From positions 1,091,602 to 1,155,601 of the forward strand of contig BEIF01000001.1 of the NCBI GenBank assembly GCA_002898215.1: a stretch of 64,000 bases of DNA, read 5' to 3'. Each line of letters starts with the position of its first letter. Position 1 is the stretch's first letter. The translations under genes were made by a program, and so were the position numbers. Shown one piece after another: positions 25,129 through 33,441 of this stretch. The stretch is from a bacterium HR29. GTDB taxonomy: Bacteria > Chloroflexota > Dehalococcoidia > Tepidiformales > Tepidiformaceae. Below the pieces are notes generated by a model. It did not search any database. It was not told the DNA's origin and worked only from the letters and a program-made list of their open reading frames with translations.

Positions 25129-28100
25129 ATGCCGCGCCGAGACGATCCGTTCGAGGAACGCCCGGAGGAGGAACAGCAGCAGGAGGACGGGTGGTATTTC
25201 GACCTGCCGAGCGGCGCCTGGGACCGGACCCGTCAGGTGCACCGGCAGCTTCGCGAGCAGCTCCTCCAGGGAGAGGGCCGACGCGAGGAGAAGGTCGAGC
25301 GCGACCCGTTCACCGGCCTCCCCGTCGAGAAGCCGAAGGGGCTGTTCGGACGGTTCCGCCGGCGGAAGCCGCGACTCCCCGAGGACCTCGAGCGCGAACT
25401 GAAGATCCGGGAGCAGCAGAAGCGAGGCAAGCGCTCCGCCGAGGAGGGTGACTGGTCGACCGAGGGAGCGGCGTTCGCCATCGACCGTCTCCGCGACGAG
25501 GCACCGCTCATCGTTCGGCCCACCGCCCCACCACCCCCGCCTCCCGAGCCGGAGACCGAGGCCCCTGTTTCACGCTGGGAGCAGATCTTCGGTGGCGTGG
25601 AGGAGACGGAAAGCCCCCTCGAGGCGATGCGGCGGTGGGCCCGAGGCGAACGTCTGGGACCGGCCGAGCCGTCCATAGCCGAGGAGCCCCCTCGGGACGA
25701 GGACGTGGGCGCTCCGGAGGAGGCGGAAGAGGAGCCGGACCCGATCATCGAGTTCATGAGCCACGAGCTCGCGCGGAGGGCGCGCGCACGGTGGGAGCAG
25801 GAGCATCCTGCGGAGCCGCTCGCGACCTTCACCGAGGAGAGCGAAGGGGAGCCGGAGGAGGAACACGCGCCGGAGCGGGAGCCGCTCCCCTTCGCGCGGG
25901 CCGACGAGGCCGCGGAGGCGCAGCCGCCACGGCAGATGCGCTGGGAGGATGCGTTCGGCAAGCCCGCCAGTGAAGAGGAGGGCTTCGAGGCGATGCGCCG
26001 CTGGGCGCGCGGCGAGCCCCTCGCCCACGGCGCGGGCTGGGAACGGTTCGAGAGCCGCCAGGCCGCGGCTTCCGACCGGGAGCCGGACGAGCCCCGCCCC
26101 GTGGATGCACCGCCGGCCGAGCCCCGGCGGCGGAGCGTTTTCGGACGGCTCTTCGGCAGGGGCGGCCAACCAGCGCCCGAGCCGTCCGTAGAGACATCGC
26201 TCGAAACGTGGGCCCGCGAGACGGAGCCCGCTGCCGAAGCCGAAGCGGCCGACGAGGAAGGCGCGGGGTGGGCGCCTGTCGAGAGGAACGCGCAGGCTCC
26301 GGCGTGGGAGGCGGCGGGGTTCGAGGACTCGACTGACCTCGAGTGGCAGACGGAAGTTGTCGAGGTGCCAGCCGAAGAGGAGCCGGACAGCGTCACATCG
26401 ATACTCGAAGAGGAAGGCTGGAGCTGGGACCCCGAGCCGGTTCCCCAGCTCTCCTCCGAGCTGCCGACGGGGAACGCAGCGGCCACGGCCGCCGCGGAGA
26501 CCCCGAGCTGGGAGGCGTGGGACTTCGACGCAGAGACCGCCCACTCCGAAGTCGCCGCCGAGGAGCCGCCGCGCGCGGCCTCGTCCGTCGAAGCCCCGGA
26601 CTCCTCCGAGCCTGCGGTATCCGACTGGAGCGCTGGCGGGCAAGCATCGCGCCCCTCGGCGCCCGACGAGGGTGCCGACAGCGCCCTGCCCCTGGCGTGG
26701 GACTGGTCCGACTTCGAAGCGGAGGGGGCGGACGCCACGGCGGAGGCCGAGGCGCGGAGGTCCACGGAGGAGCCCGAAGCCGCGACCCCCTGGGAGTGGT
26801 TCGAGGCTGCCGTCCAGGAGGAGCCGGCCGCGGGACCGCCGCAAGCCGAGCCCGCCGCGGCCGGCGAGGAGCGCCAGGCCGGCGACCGCTCCTGGTGGGA
26901 CGTGTTCGACACGGCCACGGGTGAGCCCACCAAAGAGGCCCCGTCCGCCGGCGAGTGGGAGCATTCGGCACCTCCCGAGAGGGACGCTCAGGCCCCGGCG
27001 GAGCCGGCAGCAGCCGCGGAGGCCGCACCGAGTGCCGATACGGGCGACGAGCTGCTCGCGGCCTGGGACCAGATCGCCGCCGAGAGCGGCGTCGACCCCT
27101 CGGCCCCGCCACCGCCGCCGATCCGGAGCTCGGCTTTCCGGCGGCCTTCCCCGTGGGAGATGGCCGGCCGGCACGCGGAGACGCCGCCGGGCGAAAGCGC
27201 TGTTGACGAAGCGGACGAGAGCGGCCCTGCCTCGGCGCGCGAGGAACCCCAGCCCGCCGCCGAGGAGCCGGTCTGGGTGCCGGCGGAGTCGGAGGGGAAA
27301 GACGAGGAGGACATCATCCTGAAGGCGTTCGAGGCGCACGCCGCAGCCGCCCCCGAGGAAGCGGAGGCGGAGCCCGCCCCCGTCAGCGAGGGGAGGCGGC
27401 GGCTTTCCCTGCGCGACCTCCTCGGCGAGGACGCCGACGACCTCCTCGCCGCAGCCGACGAGGCGGACGAGCCCGTCTCCTTCGCGCAGACCCACGGCTG
27501 GATGCCCCAATCCGCTTCGGGCCGCCTCGAGCGCGATGAATGGACGCCGGTCGGGTTCGAATCGGAGGCAACGCCCTTCGAGACGCCCGTCCCGACGGAA
27601 GCCGAAACTGCCCAATCAGCTCCGCGGAGGCGAGTGAACTGGGTGCGGGAGGTCGTGGAGATCGGCCTCATGGCCGTCCTCCTCTTCCTCTGCATCCGGG
27701 CTACGTTTCAGAACTTCCAAGTCGATGGCACGTCGATGTACCCGACGCTCGTCGACGGGGAGTTCCTGCTCGTGAACAAGCTCGCATACCAGACGATCGA
27801 CCTGGAGCGCCTGAGCACCTTCCTGCCCTTCATCGACCCGGGCGACGACGGGAAGGTGTACGTCTTCGGTCCGCCCCAACGGGGCGACATCGTCGTCTTC
27901 CGCGACCCCACGAACCCCTCGGTGGACCTGATCAAGCGGATCATCGCCTTGCCGGGCGAGAAGGTCGAAATCGCGGACGGGAAGGTGTACATCAACGACC
28001 GCCTGCTGGAAGAGCCGTACGTGCAGGGCCAGTGGTTCGGCGACCGGCCAGCGGCCATCGTCCCCCAGGGCCACTACTTCGTGTTGGGCGACAACCGCGA

Positions 28101-28272
28101 TAACAGCAAGGACAGCCGCAGCCCGCAGATCGGCTACGTTCCGGAGGACCTGATCATCGGGAAGGCCATCATCACTCTCTGGCCGCGCGACCGTTTCGGC
28201 CTGGCGCCGAACGACGGCGGACGTCTCCTCGACGAAGCGCCGTCCGCCCAGAGCGCCAGGCACGTGGACTGA
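25129..28272 (+). CDS. lepB: signal peptidase I with a giant acidic, Trp-rich N-terminal extension
   Basis: 1047 residues. The C-terminal ~210 are a normal type I signal peptidase: one transmembrane helix (VVEIGLMAVLLFLCIRATF), the Ser nucleophile in VDGTSMYPTL (~869), the Lys base in VDLIKRIIALPGE (~936) and GDNRDNSKDSR. Ahead of the helix lie ~830 residues rich in Glu, Ala and Pro, predicted to be cytoplasmic and mostly disordered. Trp recurs in acidic settings (RWEQIFGG, RWEDAFGK, SWEAWDFD, AWDWSDF, PWEWFEA, WWDVFD). Two ~27-residue copies containing EAMRRWARGE are exactly 366 bases apart (25576 and 25942). Basic FGRF/FGRLF motifs occur near residues 72 and 337. The frame is uninterrupted. 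Typical LepB is 170-330 residues. Confidence 0.9.
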   Translation: MPRRDDPFEERPEEEQQQEDGWYFDLPSGAWDRTRQVHRQLREQLLQGEGRREEKVERDPFTGLPVEKPKGLFGRFRRRKPRLPEDLERELKIREQQKRGKRSAEEGDWSTEGAAFAIDRLRDEAPLIVRPTAPPPPPPEPETEAPVSRWEQIFGGVEETESPLEAMRRWARGERLGPAEPSIAEEPPRDEDVGAPEEAEEEPDPIIEFMSHELARRARARWEQEHPAEPLATFTEESEGEPEEEHAPEREPLPFARADEAAEAQPPRQMRWEDAFGKPASEEEGFEAMRRWARGEPLAHGAGWERFESRQAAASDREPDEPRPVDAPPAEPRRRSVFGRLFGRGGQPAPEPSVETSLETWARETEPAAEAEAADEEGAGWAPVERNAQAPAWEAAGFEDSTDLEWQTEVVEVPAEEEPDSVTSILEEEGWSWDPEPVPQLSSELPTGNAAATAAAETPSWEAWDFDAETAHSEVAAEEPPRAASSVEAPDSSEPAVSDWSAGGQASRPSAPDEGADSALPLAWDWSDFEAEGADATAEAEARRSTEEPEAATPWEWFEAAVQEEPAAGPPQAEPAAAGEERQAGDRSWWDVFDTATGEPTKEAPSAGEWEHSAPPERDAQAPAEPAAAAEAAPSADTGDELLAAWDQIAAESGVDPSAPPPPPIRSSAFRRPSPWEMAGRHAETPPGESAVDEADESGPASAREEPQPAAEEPVWVPAESEGKDEEDIILKAFEAHAAAAPEEAEAEPAPVSEGRRRLSLRDLLGEDADDLLAAADEADEPVSFAQTHGWMPQSASGRLERDEWTPVGFESEATPFETPVPTEAETAQSAPRRRVNWVREVVEIGLMAVLLFLCIRATFQNFQVDGTSMYPTLVDGEFLLVNKLAYQTIDLERLSTFLPFIDPGDDGKVYVFGPPQRGDIVVFRDPTNPSVDLIKRIIALPGEKVEIADGKVYINDRLLEEPYVQGQWFGDRPAAIVPQGHYFVLGDNRDNSKDSRSPQIGYVPEDLIIGKAIITLWPRDRFGLAPNDGGRLLDEAPSAQSARHVD
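25576..26028 (+). repeat. direct protein-level repeat inside the lepB extension (two units, period 366 bp)
   Basis: Unit 1 at about 25573-25662 and unit 2 at about 25939-26028. Both read RWE(Q/D)xFG, an acidic stretch, then EAMRRWARGExL. The identical 122-codon period of both the WE and EAMRRWARGE parts argues for duplication of a longer segment. Confidence 0.7.
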
Positions 28273-28293
28273 ACCCCGGCCGGAGCGTACAGT
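28265..28293 (+). promoter_or_regulatory. promoter of pyrE with leaderless start
   Basis: TGGACT (28265-28270), 17 bases, TACAGT (28288-28293), seven bases, GTG 28301. The -35 lies in the last codons of lepB. The hexamer pair closely matches the yajC promoter. Confidence 0.65.
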
Positions 28294-28300
28294 CGCCACC

Positions 28301-28861
28301 GTGACTTTGGATGCACTGGCGCTGCTCGAGGGGCGCGGGGCGGTGCTGCGCGGGCACTTCGTCCTCACCAGCGGCCGCCATTCCGACACGTTCATCGAGA
28401 AGTTCCGCCTCCTCCAGTGGCCCGATGTGACCGAAGCGCTCTGCCGAAGGGTCGCGGCCGCCCTGGCATCGACGGCACCGACCTGCGTCGCAGGTCCCAC
28501 GACGGGCGGCGTCATCGTCGCCTACGAAACGGCGCGGCAGCTCGGTGTGCGGGCGCTCGTGGCCGAGCGGAGGGAGCACGGCCCGGGCCGCGAATTCCGG
28601 CGCGGCTTCGAGCTGGGGCCGGACGACCGCTGCCTCGTCGTCGACGATGTGCTGACGACGGGCGGTTCCCTGCGGGAAGTGCTCGCCGCGGTGCGAGAGC
28701 GCGGGGCGGCCATCGCCGGCGTCGGCGTCCTCGTCGACCGTACCGGAGGCGGAACCGATTTCGGGGTTCCCTTCGCCTCGGCCCTGGCCCTCACGGTGCA
28801 ATCGTGGGAGCCGAACGCCTGTCCCCTCTGCCGCGAGGGCATTCCGGCAACGGAAACGTAA
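28301..28861 (+). CDS. pyrE: orotate phosphoribosyltransferase
   Basis: 186-residue enzyme joining orotate and PRPP to OMP in pyrimidine synthesis. It has GHFVLTSGRHSDTF, GPTTGGVIVAYETAR, the flexible-loop AERREHGPGREF and the PRPP motif CLVVDDVLTTGGSLREV. The C-terminal CPLCREG Cys pair occurs in a subgroup of bacterial PyrE proteins. GTG start inferred as leaderless. No other pyr genes are adjacent. Confidence 0.93.
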   Translation: MTLDALALLEGRGAVLRGHFVLTSGRHSDTFIEKFRLLQWPDVTEALCRRVAAALASTAPTCVAGPTTGGVIVAYETARQLGVRALVAERREHGPGREFRRGFELGPDDRCLVVDDVLTTGGSLREVLAAVRERGAAIAGVGVLVDRTGGGTDFGVPFASALALTVQSWEPNACPLCREGIPATET

Positions 28862-28893
28862 GGGGGCTGTCCTCGGGCGTTGCACGGCGATCG

Positions 28894-28899
28894 TACAAT
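28894..28899 (+). promoter_or_regulatory. -10 element, leaderless start of the DinB-like gene
   Basis: TACAAT, six bases, GTG 28906. No -35 match at 16-18 bases. Confidence 0.5.
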
Positions 28900-28905
28900 C
28901 GCCAC

Positions 28906-29412
28906 GTGCGCGCCCTGAGGCCGGCCGGCAGCGACCCCCGCTTCCTGGTGAAGGCGCTCTCCGAAGCATCGGGCGAGCTGAGGGAGCTACTGGAGAGCGT
29001 CCCCCGGAGCCAGCTCCACCGCAGGGGCGCCCCGCCCGACGAAGACTGGACGCTCGCCACCCTCGCCTACCACCTCTGCGAGGTCGAAGAAGGCGTCGGC
29101 CGCCAGCTGGGCGTTCTCCTCACCGCCCGCGAGCCGGTGATCCCCCACGTGGACCTCGATGACATCCCCGATCCCGAACTGGCCCGGGAGGTCGACGCCA
29201 CCGAGTTGGTGGAGCGGTTCGGATGGACGCGTCGGCGGACAACCTACGTGTTGTGGGACCTGGACGACCGCGACTGGCAACGAGCCGGAATCCACCCCTA
29301 CCGCGGGCGGGTGACGGTTGCCGACCTGGCTCGGGAGCTGTACCAGCACGACCTGGAGCACCTCTGGCAGGCCCGGCGGATGACCGAATCGCTGGCGAGC
29401 GCACGGCCGTGA
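28906..29412 (+). CDS. DinB-superfamily protein
   Basis: 168-residue four-helix-bundle protein of the DinB/YfiT type. The metal-ligand His positions are visible in LATLAYHLCEVEEG and LARELYQHDLEHLWQARRM. Members are often thiol transferases or of unknown role. GTG start is supported by the -10 spacing. The stop overlaps the folP GTG (GTGA), so the two are co-translated. Confidence 0.8.
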   Translation: MRALRPAGSDPRFLVKALSEASGELRELLESVPRSQLHRRGAPPDEDWTLATLAYHLCEVEEGVGRQLGVLLTAREPVIPHVDLDDIPDPELAREVDATELVERFGWTRRRTTYVLWDLDDRDWQRAGIHPYRGRVTVADLARELYQHDLEHLWQARRMTESLASARP

Positions 29413-30620
29413 CCGTTGGCCCCCGGTTCCGCCTCGTTCCCCCGGAGGCGCTGCGCTGGAGCGCAGGAGGCGAGGCCCCCTGGCTCGCGGAGTTCGGGAC
29501 CGATCTCGAGGCCGTGGTGCGCGCCACCGCGTCGCTCGGGCTGAGGTGCGCGCTCGAAGGGGAGCGCGTGCGGTTGATGGCGCCCCGCTCGGCCCTCGAG
29601 GCCCTGCGGGACGAGCTCGCCCGGCGAGGCGCCAAAGGGGCGACGGAGGCGCTCGCCCGCGCTCTCGAGCCAGTACGGGTCTGGCGACTCCGGGGAATCG
29701 ACTTCCCGCTCGACCGGCCCATCGTGATGGGCATCGTGAACGCCACCGACGACTCGTTCTCCGGCGACGGCGTCGGCCGCGACCCCGCCCGAGCCATCGA
29801 ACGGGGCATCGCGCTGGCCGAGGCAGGAGCGGACATCATCGACGTCGGTGGGGAGTCGGCGCGAGCCGACCGGCCTCAGGCCGATCCGCGGGAAGAGGGG
29901 ACGCTCGTCGCCCAGGTCGCGGAAGGGCTCGCCGCGCACGGTATCGCAGTTTCCGTGGACACGTACAAACCCGAGGTCGCTCAGGCCGCCTTGGCAGCGG
30001 GGGCCGTGCTGGTGAACGACATCAGCGGCTTGACGCTCGGTACGGGCGCCGCCGAAGCGGCACGGGCCGTCGGCGCGGGGTACGTGCTCAACTTCTCGTA
30101 CGAGCGCCCCAAACGCCGGCCGAACCCCCCGCCGCAGTACACCGACGTCGTGCTCGAAACGCTGGCCTGGCTCGAGTCCCGTCTCCCGCAGCTCTGGCGA
30201 CTGGGCCTGGCTCCGGAACAGGTCGCCATCGACCCGGGGATCGCCTTCGGAAAGAGCCACGACGAGGACCTCCAGGTGCTCCGGCGGCTCGGGGAGTTCA
30301 CTTCGTTCGGCCTCCCGCTCCTGCTCGCCCACTCGCGGAAGAACTTCATCGGCAGCGCGACCGGGCGGCCTCCCGACGACCGTGACCTGGAGACCCACGT
30401 CGTAACGGCGTTCGCCTACTGGCACGGAGCCCGCATCTTCCGGGTACACGATGTCGCCGGGGCACGACGGGCGCTGGCCATGGCCGAGGCCTTGGCCAGC
30501 CGCCCGCCGGGAGCCTTCGCGCCCGACGCCGGGAGCTGGCCTTGGGCCCGCGACGCGCGCGCCCCTCACGCCGCCGGGCCGGGTGCGGCCACACCGCCCC
30601 CACCAGGCCAGCGATGGTAG
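29409..30620 (+). CDS. folP: dihydropteroate synthase, variant with N-terminal extension
   Basis: 403 residues. The DHPS barrel begins near residue 95: IVMGIVNATDDSFSGDG (usually N-T-PDSFSDGG), ADIIDVGGESARAD, VSVDTYKPEV, LVNDISG, AIDPGIAFGKSHDED, HSRKNFIGSATG and RVHDVAGARRA. About 90 residues precede it and ~40 Pro/Ala-rich residues follow. The altered pterin loop places it in a divergent DHPS branch. It may still make dihydropteroate from p-aminobenzoate; other folate genes are not nearby. It stops one base before the opposing gene's stop. Confidence 0.85.
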   Translation: MTVGPRFRLVPPEALRWSAGGEAPWLAEFGTDLEAVVRATASLGLRCALEGERVRLMAPRSALEALRDELARRGAKGATEALARALEPVRVWRLRGIDFPLDRPIVMGIVNATDDSFSGDGVGRDPARAIERGIALAEAGADIIDVGGESARADRPQADPREEGTLVAQVAEGLAAHGIAVSVDTYKPEVAQAALAAGAVLVNDISGLTLGTGAAEAARAVGAGYVLNFSYERPKRRPNPPPQYTDVVLETLAWLESRLPQLWRLGLAPEQVAIDPGIAFGKSHDEDLQVLRRLGEFTSFGLPLLLAHSRKNFIGSATGRPPDDRDLETHVVTAFAYWHGARIFRVHDVAGARRALAMAEALASRPPGAFAPDAGSWPWARDARAPHAAGPGAATPPPPGQRW

Positions 30621-30621
30621 G

Positions 30622-31407
30622 CTACCGGGTGGCCGCCTCGAGCTCCGGGTACCGTGGCCAGGCCCCGACGCCCTCGATCCACCACGAGGGCGTGGCGATG
30701 GCTGCATCGCGGGCCAGCTCGTACACCGCCCCTGCGGTCGTATCGACGATCAGCAGCGCGTACTCCGTGCCGGAACGGTAACGGGATGCCAGGACCCACC
30801 GGCCATCGGGCGACCAGCCGGTAAGCATGACGGGGGTCCCTCCCGGGAAATGGGCCACCTCCCGCCGGCCCTCTCCGGCGAAGACGTAGAGGCGCGAATC
30901 TCCGAAGTCGAGCCAGGCGATGCGGCCGTCCGGCCCCATGATGCCCTCCGGCCCTCCGGAGACCGTACGCTCGCTCACGGCGATGCCGGTAGGCCGCAGG
31001 CTCCCGTCGGCAAGGCTCACGACGACCCACTGCGGTTCGAAGGGAGTCGGGACGGGAGGGATCGCAGTGGGCGGAGCGGGGACCGGGGAGGGAGCAGGTA
31101 GCCCGCCCGTGCGCATCGCCAAGGCCACGGCACCGGCTTCCATCCAGGCGACAGCGCTCACGGAGAAGGGCGGAACGCAGGTGGACTCCTCAGCGGATGC
31201 CCCCGACGCCTCGGCGATGACGAGGCATCCGTCGCTTCGGAGGTAGGCGATACGGCCGGGGATGTCCGGATTCGGGCGGTCGCGGAGCGACGGGAACTCC
31301 GAGCCTCGGCTGACGCCGGCCGTGAGGGCGAGGAGCGCGGCGATGGCGATGGCAGCGACCGCAGCGATGACTCCCGCCGTGTAGAGCAGGTCACGCCTCG
31401 TGCGCAT
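30622..31407 (-). CDS. membrane-anchored TolB/WD40-like beta-propeller protein
   Basis: 261 residues. A basic N-terminus and one transmembrane helix (LLYTAGVIAAVAAIAIAALLAL) are followed by an extracytoplasmic domain. It has propeller-type strands (GRIAYLRSDGCLVIAEA, GPDGRIAWLDFGDSRLYVF, TGWSPDGRWVLASRYRSG) interrupted by a Pro-rich linker. ATG 31407 lies within the last 17 bases of the upstream DUF2157 gene. Function unknown. Confidence 0.7.
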   Translation of the reverse strand: MRTRRDLLYTAGVIAAVAAIAIAALLALTAGVSRGSEFPSLRDRPNPDIPGRIAYLRSDGCLVIAEASGASAEESTCVPPFSVSAVAWMEAGAVALAMRTGGLPAPSPVPAPPTAIPPVPTPFEPQWVVVSLADGSLRPTGIAVSERTVSGGPEGIMGPDGRIAWLDFGDSRLYVFAGEGRREVAHFPGGTPVMLTGWSPDGRWVLASRYRSGTEYALLIVDTTAGAVYELARDAAIATPSWWIEGVGAWPRYPELEAATR

Positions 31408-32347
31408 CGGGCGCCCTCCGCCCCGGCGCAAGGAATCGAGCGAGGAGGAGAACGGCGCCGAGCACGACAGCGCCGGAGAGGATGAGGGCAACGGGGGCGC
31501 CGAGCTCCTCTTCGAAGTACTCGAAGATGATGTCCACCAACCCGACGAAGAGGCCGATCGTCGCCACGGCCGTGAGCGCTACCGAACGGCGAACGGCCGA
31601 CCAGGCGAGGAGGAGGACGGCGAGACCCACGGTCGCCGTTTCCGCCCAGAGCACCTCCCCCTCCAGACCGGCCATGAAAGCGCCGAAGAGGCAGAGCCCG
31701 GCGAAGGCCGGACGCGCCACCCGTTCGGGTACGGCGAGCCCGAGCTCCGCGAGGACGAACCCGAGGACGCCCGCAGCGAGCACGCCCAGCCCTTCGTCCC
31801 CAGGCCCGGCGACGTCCCGCCATGCGCCCGCGGCGAAGCCGAACGCGCCGAGTGCGCCAGCGAGCCCGAGCACCGTGAGCGGATGCGGCTGGAGGGCCCA
31901 CACGAGCAGGACGGCGCCGAGCGCGGCTCCGGAGCCCGCGAGCCCCACGACCCGGTCCGAAGCGCCGGCCTCGTTGGCGATGACGGCCACCGTGCCGCCC
32001 ACGAGGGCAGAGGCGACCACCCATGCCACCCGCGCCGCGCGGTGTAGCGGCTCGCCAGACGAGCGCATCAGCCCGAAGCCGAGCGCAAACCCCAGGAGAG
32101 ACGGCAGCGCCACGACCAGGATGCGCGCCCAGGAAGCAAGCCCCTCCCAGCTCTGGGCGATGAGGGCGAACACGCCGACCGAGGCGAGGGCAACGCCGAG
32201 ATAGGCGAGCACCTCGAAAGCGAATTCGCGGGTGGGCGAACGGGCTGCCCGTCGCTCACGCTCGAAGCTGGCGATCCTCGCCGCCGTGCCGCTATCGAGG
32301 AGGCCGGCGGCCTGCCACCGCTCGAGGTCCTCTTCCAGCCTCGACAT
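31391..32347 (-). CDS. DUF2157-type multi-pass membrane protein
   Basis: 318 residues. The N-terminal helical cytoplasmic head (LEEDLERWQAAGLLDSGTAARIASFERER) is typical of DUF2157. About ten hydrophobic helices follow. No transport motif was recognised. ATG 32347 is preceded by TACTGT at seven bases. Overlaps the following propeller gene by 17 bp, so the pair is one operon. Confidence 0.8.
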   Translation of the reverse strand: MSRLEEDLERWQAAGLLDSGTAARIASFERERRAARSPTREFAFEVLAYLGVALASVGVFALIAQSWEGLASWARILVVALPSLLGFALGFGLMRSSGEPLHRAARVAWVVASALVGGTVAVIANEAGASDRVVGLAGSGAALGAVLLVWALQPHPLTVLGLAGALGAFGFAAGAWRDVAGPGDEGLGVLAAGVLGFVLAELGLAVPERVARPAFAGLCLFGAFMAGLEGEVLWAETATVGLAVLLLAWSAVRRSVALTAVATIGLFVGLVDIIFEYFEEELGAPVALILSGAVVLGAVLLLARFLAPGRRAPDAHEA

Positions 32348-32354
32348 CGGGCGA

Positions 32355-32360
32355 ACAGTA
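32355..32360 (-). promoter_or_regulatory. -10 element, leaderless start of the DUF2157 gene
   Basis: TACTGT on the minus strand, seven bases, ATG 32347. Confidence 0.5.
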
Positions 32361-32395
32361 CCACATGAGTGGAACGCGCCGCAACCGGGATTCGC

Positions 32396-33343
32396 TCATC
32401 GAGGAGAAGCGCCTAATCGTTCGTGCACCGCAGAGCGCACCGCCGCTGCCATCTCGACATTCTCGAGCAACGAATCCTGCACCATGATGAGGTTGAGGTG
32501 GTCGGCGCCCTCGCCGACGTACGGAAGGAGGAAGTCGGCAACATCCTCGATGGTTCCGTACGGGGTGGTGCGCTCGAACCGTTCGAAGGGGATGCGGTAG
32601 GTGGCTTCCATCGCAGCAGCGACGCGGGCGCGGGCTTCCTCGCGGGAGGGGGCGACGCTGCACCAGAACTGCATGCCAAACGAAAGGTGCGCAGGATCCC
32701 TGCCTGCGGCCACGGCCTCCTCACGGACGCGGGCCCGCGCAGTCGCGAATCGCTCGGGGGTGAACCAGATCCCGATGTACCCATCGCCAAGGCGCCCCGC
32801 ACGGCGCCACGCCGCCTCGCTCCGACCTCCGACGAGGATCGGGATGGGGCGGAGCGGCTTCGGGTACACCGTCACGCCGCGGAGCTGGAAATGCCGCCCC
32901 GCGTACGTTACGTCATCTTCGCTCCACAGGCGGCGGAGGATGGCAATGGCTTCGTCGGCTCGGCGCCCTCGGGTTCGGGGGTCCACTCCACAGCTCTCGA
33001 ACTCGTGGGGATCTTCGCCGCCGACGCCGACACCGAACACGAACCGCCCCATGGAGAGCTGGTCGAGCTGGGCGCACTGCAGCGCCACCGGCACGGGATG
33101 GCGTAGCGGCAGGAGGTAGACCGAGGTACGCAGCTCGATTCGCTCCGTGACCGCGGCGATGGCCGTCAGGGTGACGAGGCCGTCGTTGCCGAACCCGTAG
33201 AAAGTGACGTGGTCTCCCACGACGACCGCGTCGAGCCCCAGCGCTTCCGCTCGCCGCGCGGCTTCCAGCGTCTCCTGGCCGGTGACGCCGATGCGGACGT
33301 CCCAGCTGCGAACGAGAACACCCACCTTCGGGAGTTGGGGCAT
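32396..33343 (-). CDS. LLM-class F420/FMN-dependent oxidoreductase
   Basis: 315-residue luciferase-like TIM barrel. It has RRAEALGLDAVVVGDHVTFYGF, ELRTSVYLLPLRHPVPVALQCAQLDQLSMGRF split over two strands, FGVGVGGEDPHEFE and PIPILVGGRSEAAWRRAGRLGDGYI. The family uses F420 or FMN; the GRSEAAxRRxGRLGDGY pattern is common in F420 users. CCGGAGGTAGG serves as ribosome binding site. Substrate unknown. Confidence 0.88.
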   Translation of the reverse strand: MPQLPKVGVLVRSWDVRIGVTGQETLEAARRAEALGLDAVVVGDHVTFYGFGNDGLVTLTAIAAVTERIELRTSVYLLPLRHPVPVALQCAQLDQLSMGRFVFGVGVGGEDPHEFESCGVDPRTRGRRADEAIAILRRLWSEDDVTYAGRHFQLRGVTVYPKPLRPIPILVGGRSEAAWRRAGRLGDGYIGIWFTPERFATARARVREEAVAAGRDPAHLSFGMQFWCSVAPSREEARARVAAAMEATYRIPFERFERTTPYGTIEDVADFLLPYVGEGADHLNLIMVQDSLLENVEMAAAVRSAVHERLGASPR

Positions 33344-33441
33344 CGCCTACCTCCGGGGCAGCCGCTCGCCCGGTGAGCGGCGTTCGTTAACACTGGCGTG
33401 TGACGCTTACGATGAGTGACCACCGATGGAGAGCGTACCCG

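Noticed and set aside
27545-27565. GGTTCGAATC-like string suggesting a tRNA T-arm
   Set aside because: Inside the lepB frame with no acceptor or anticodon stem around it. A similar string at about 57070 lies in the Lrp-like gene.
25233-27615. Long minus-strand open frames opposite lepB
   Set aside because: Ser/Arg/Gly-rich mirror of the Glu/Ala/Pro extension; no start signals or domains, and the plus frame ends in a clear signal peptidase.
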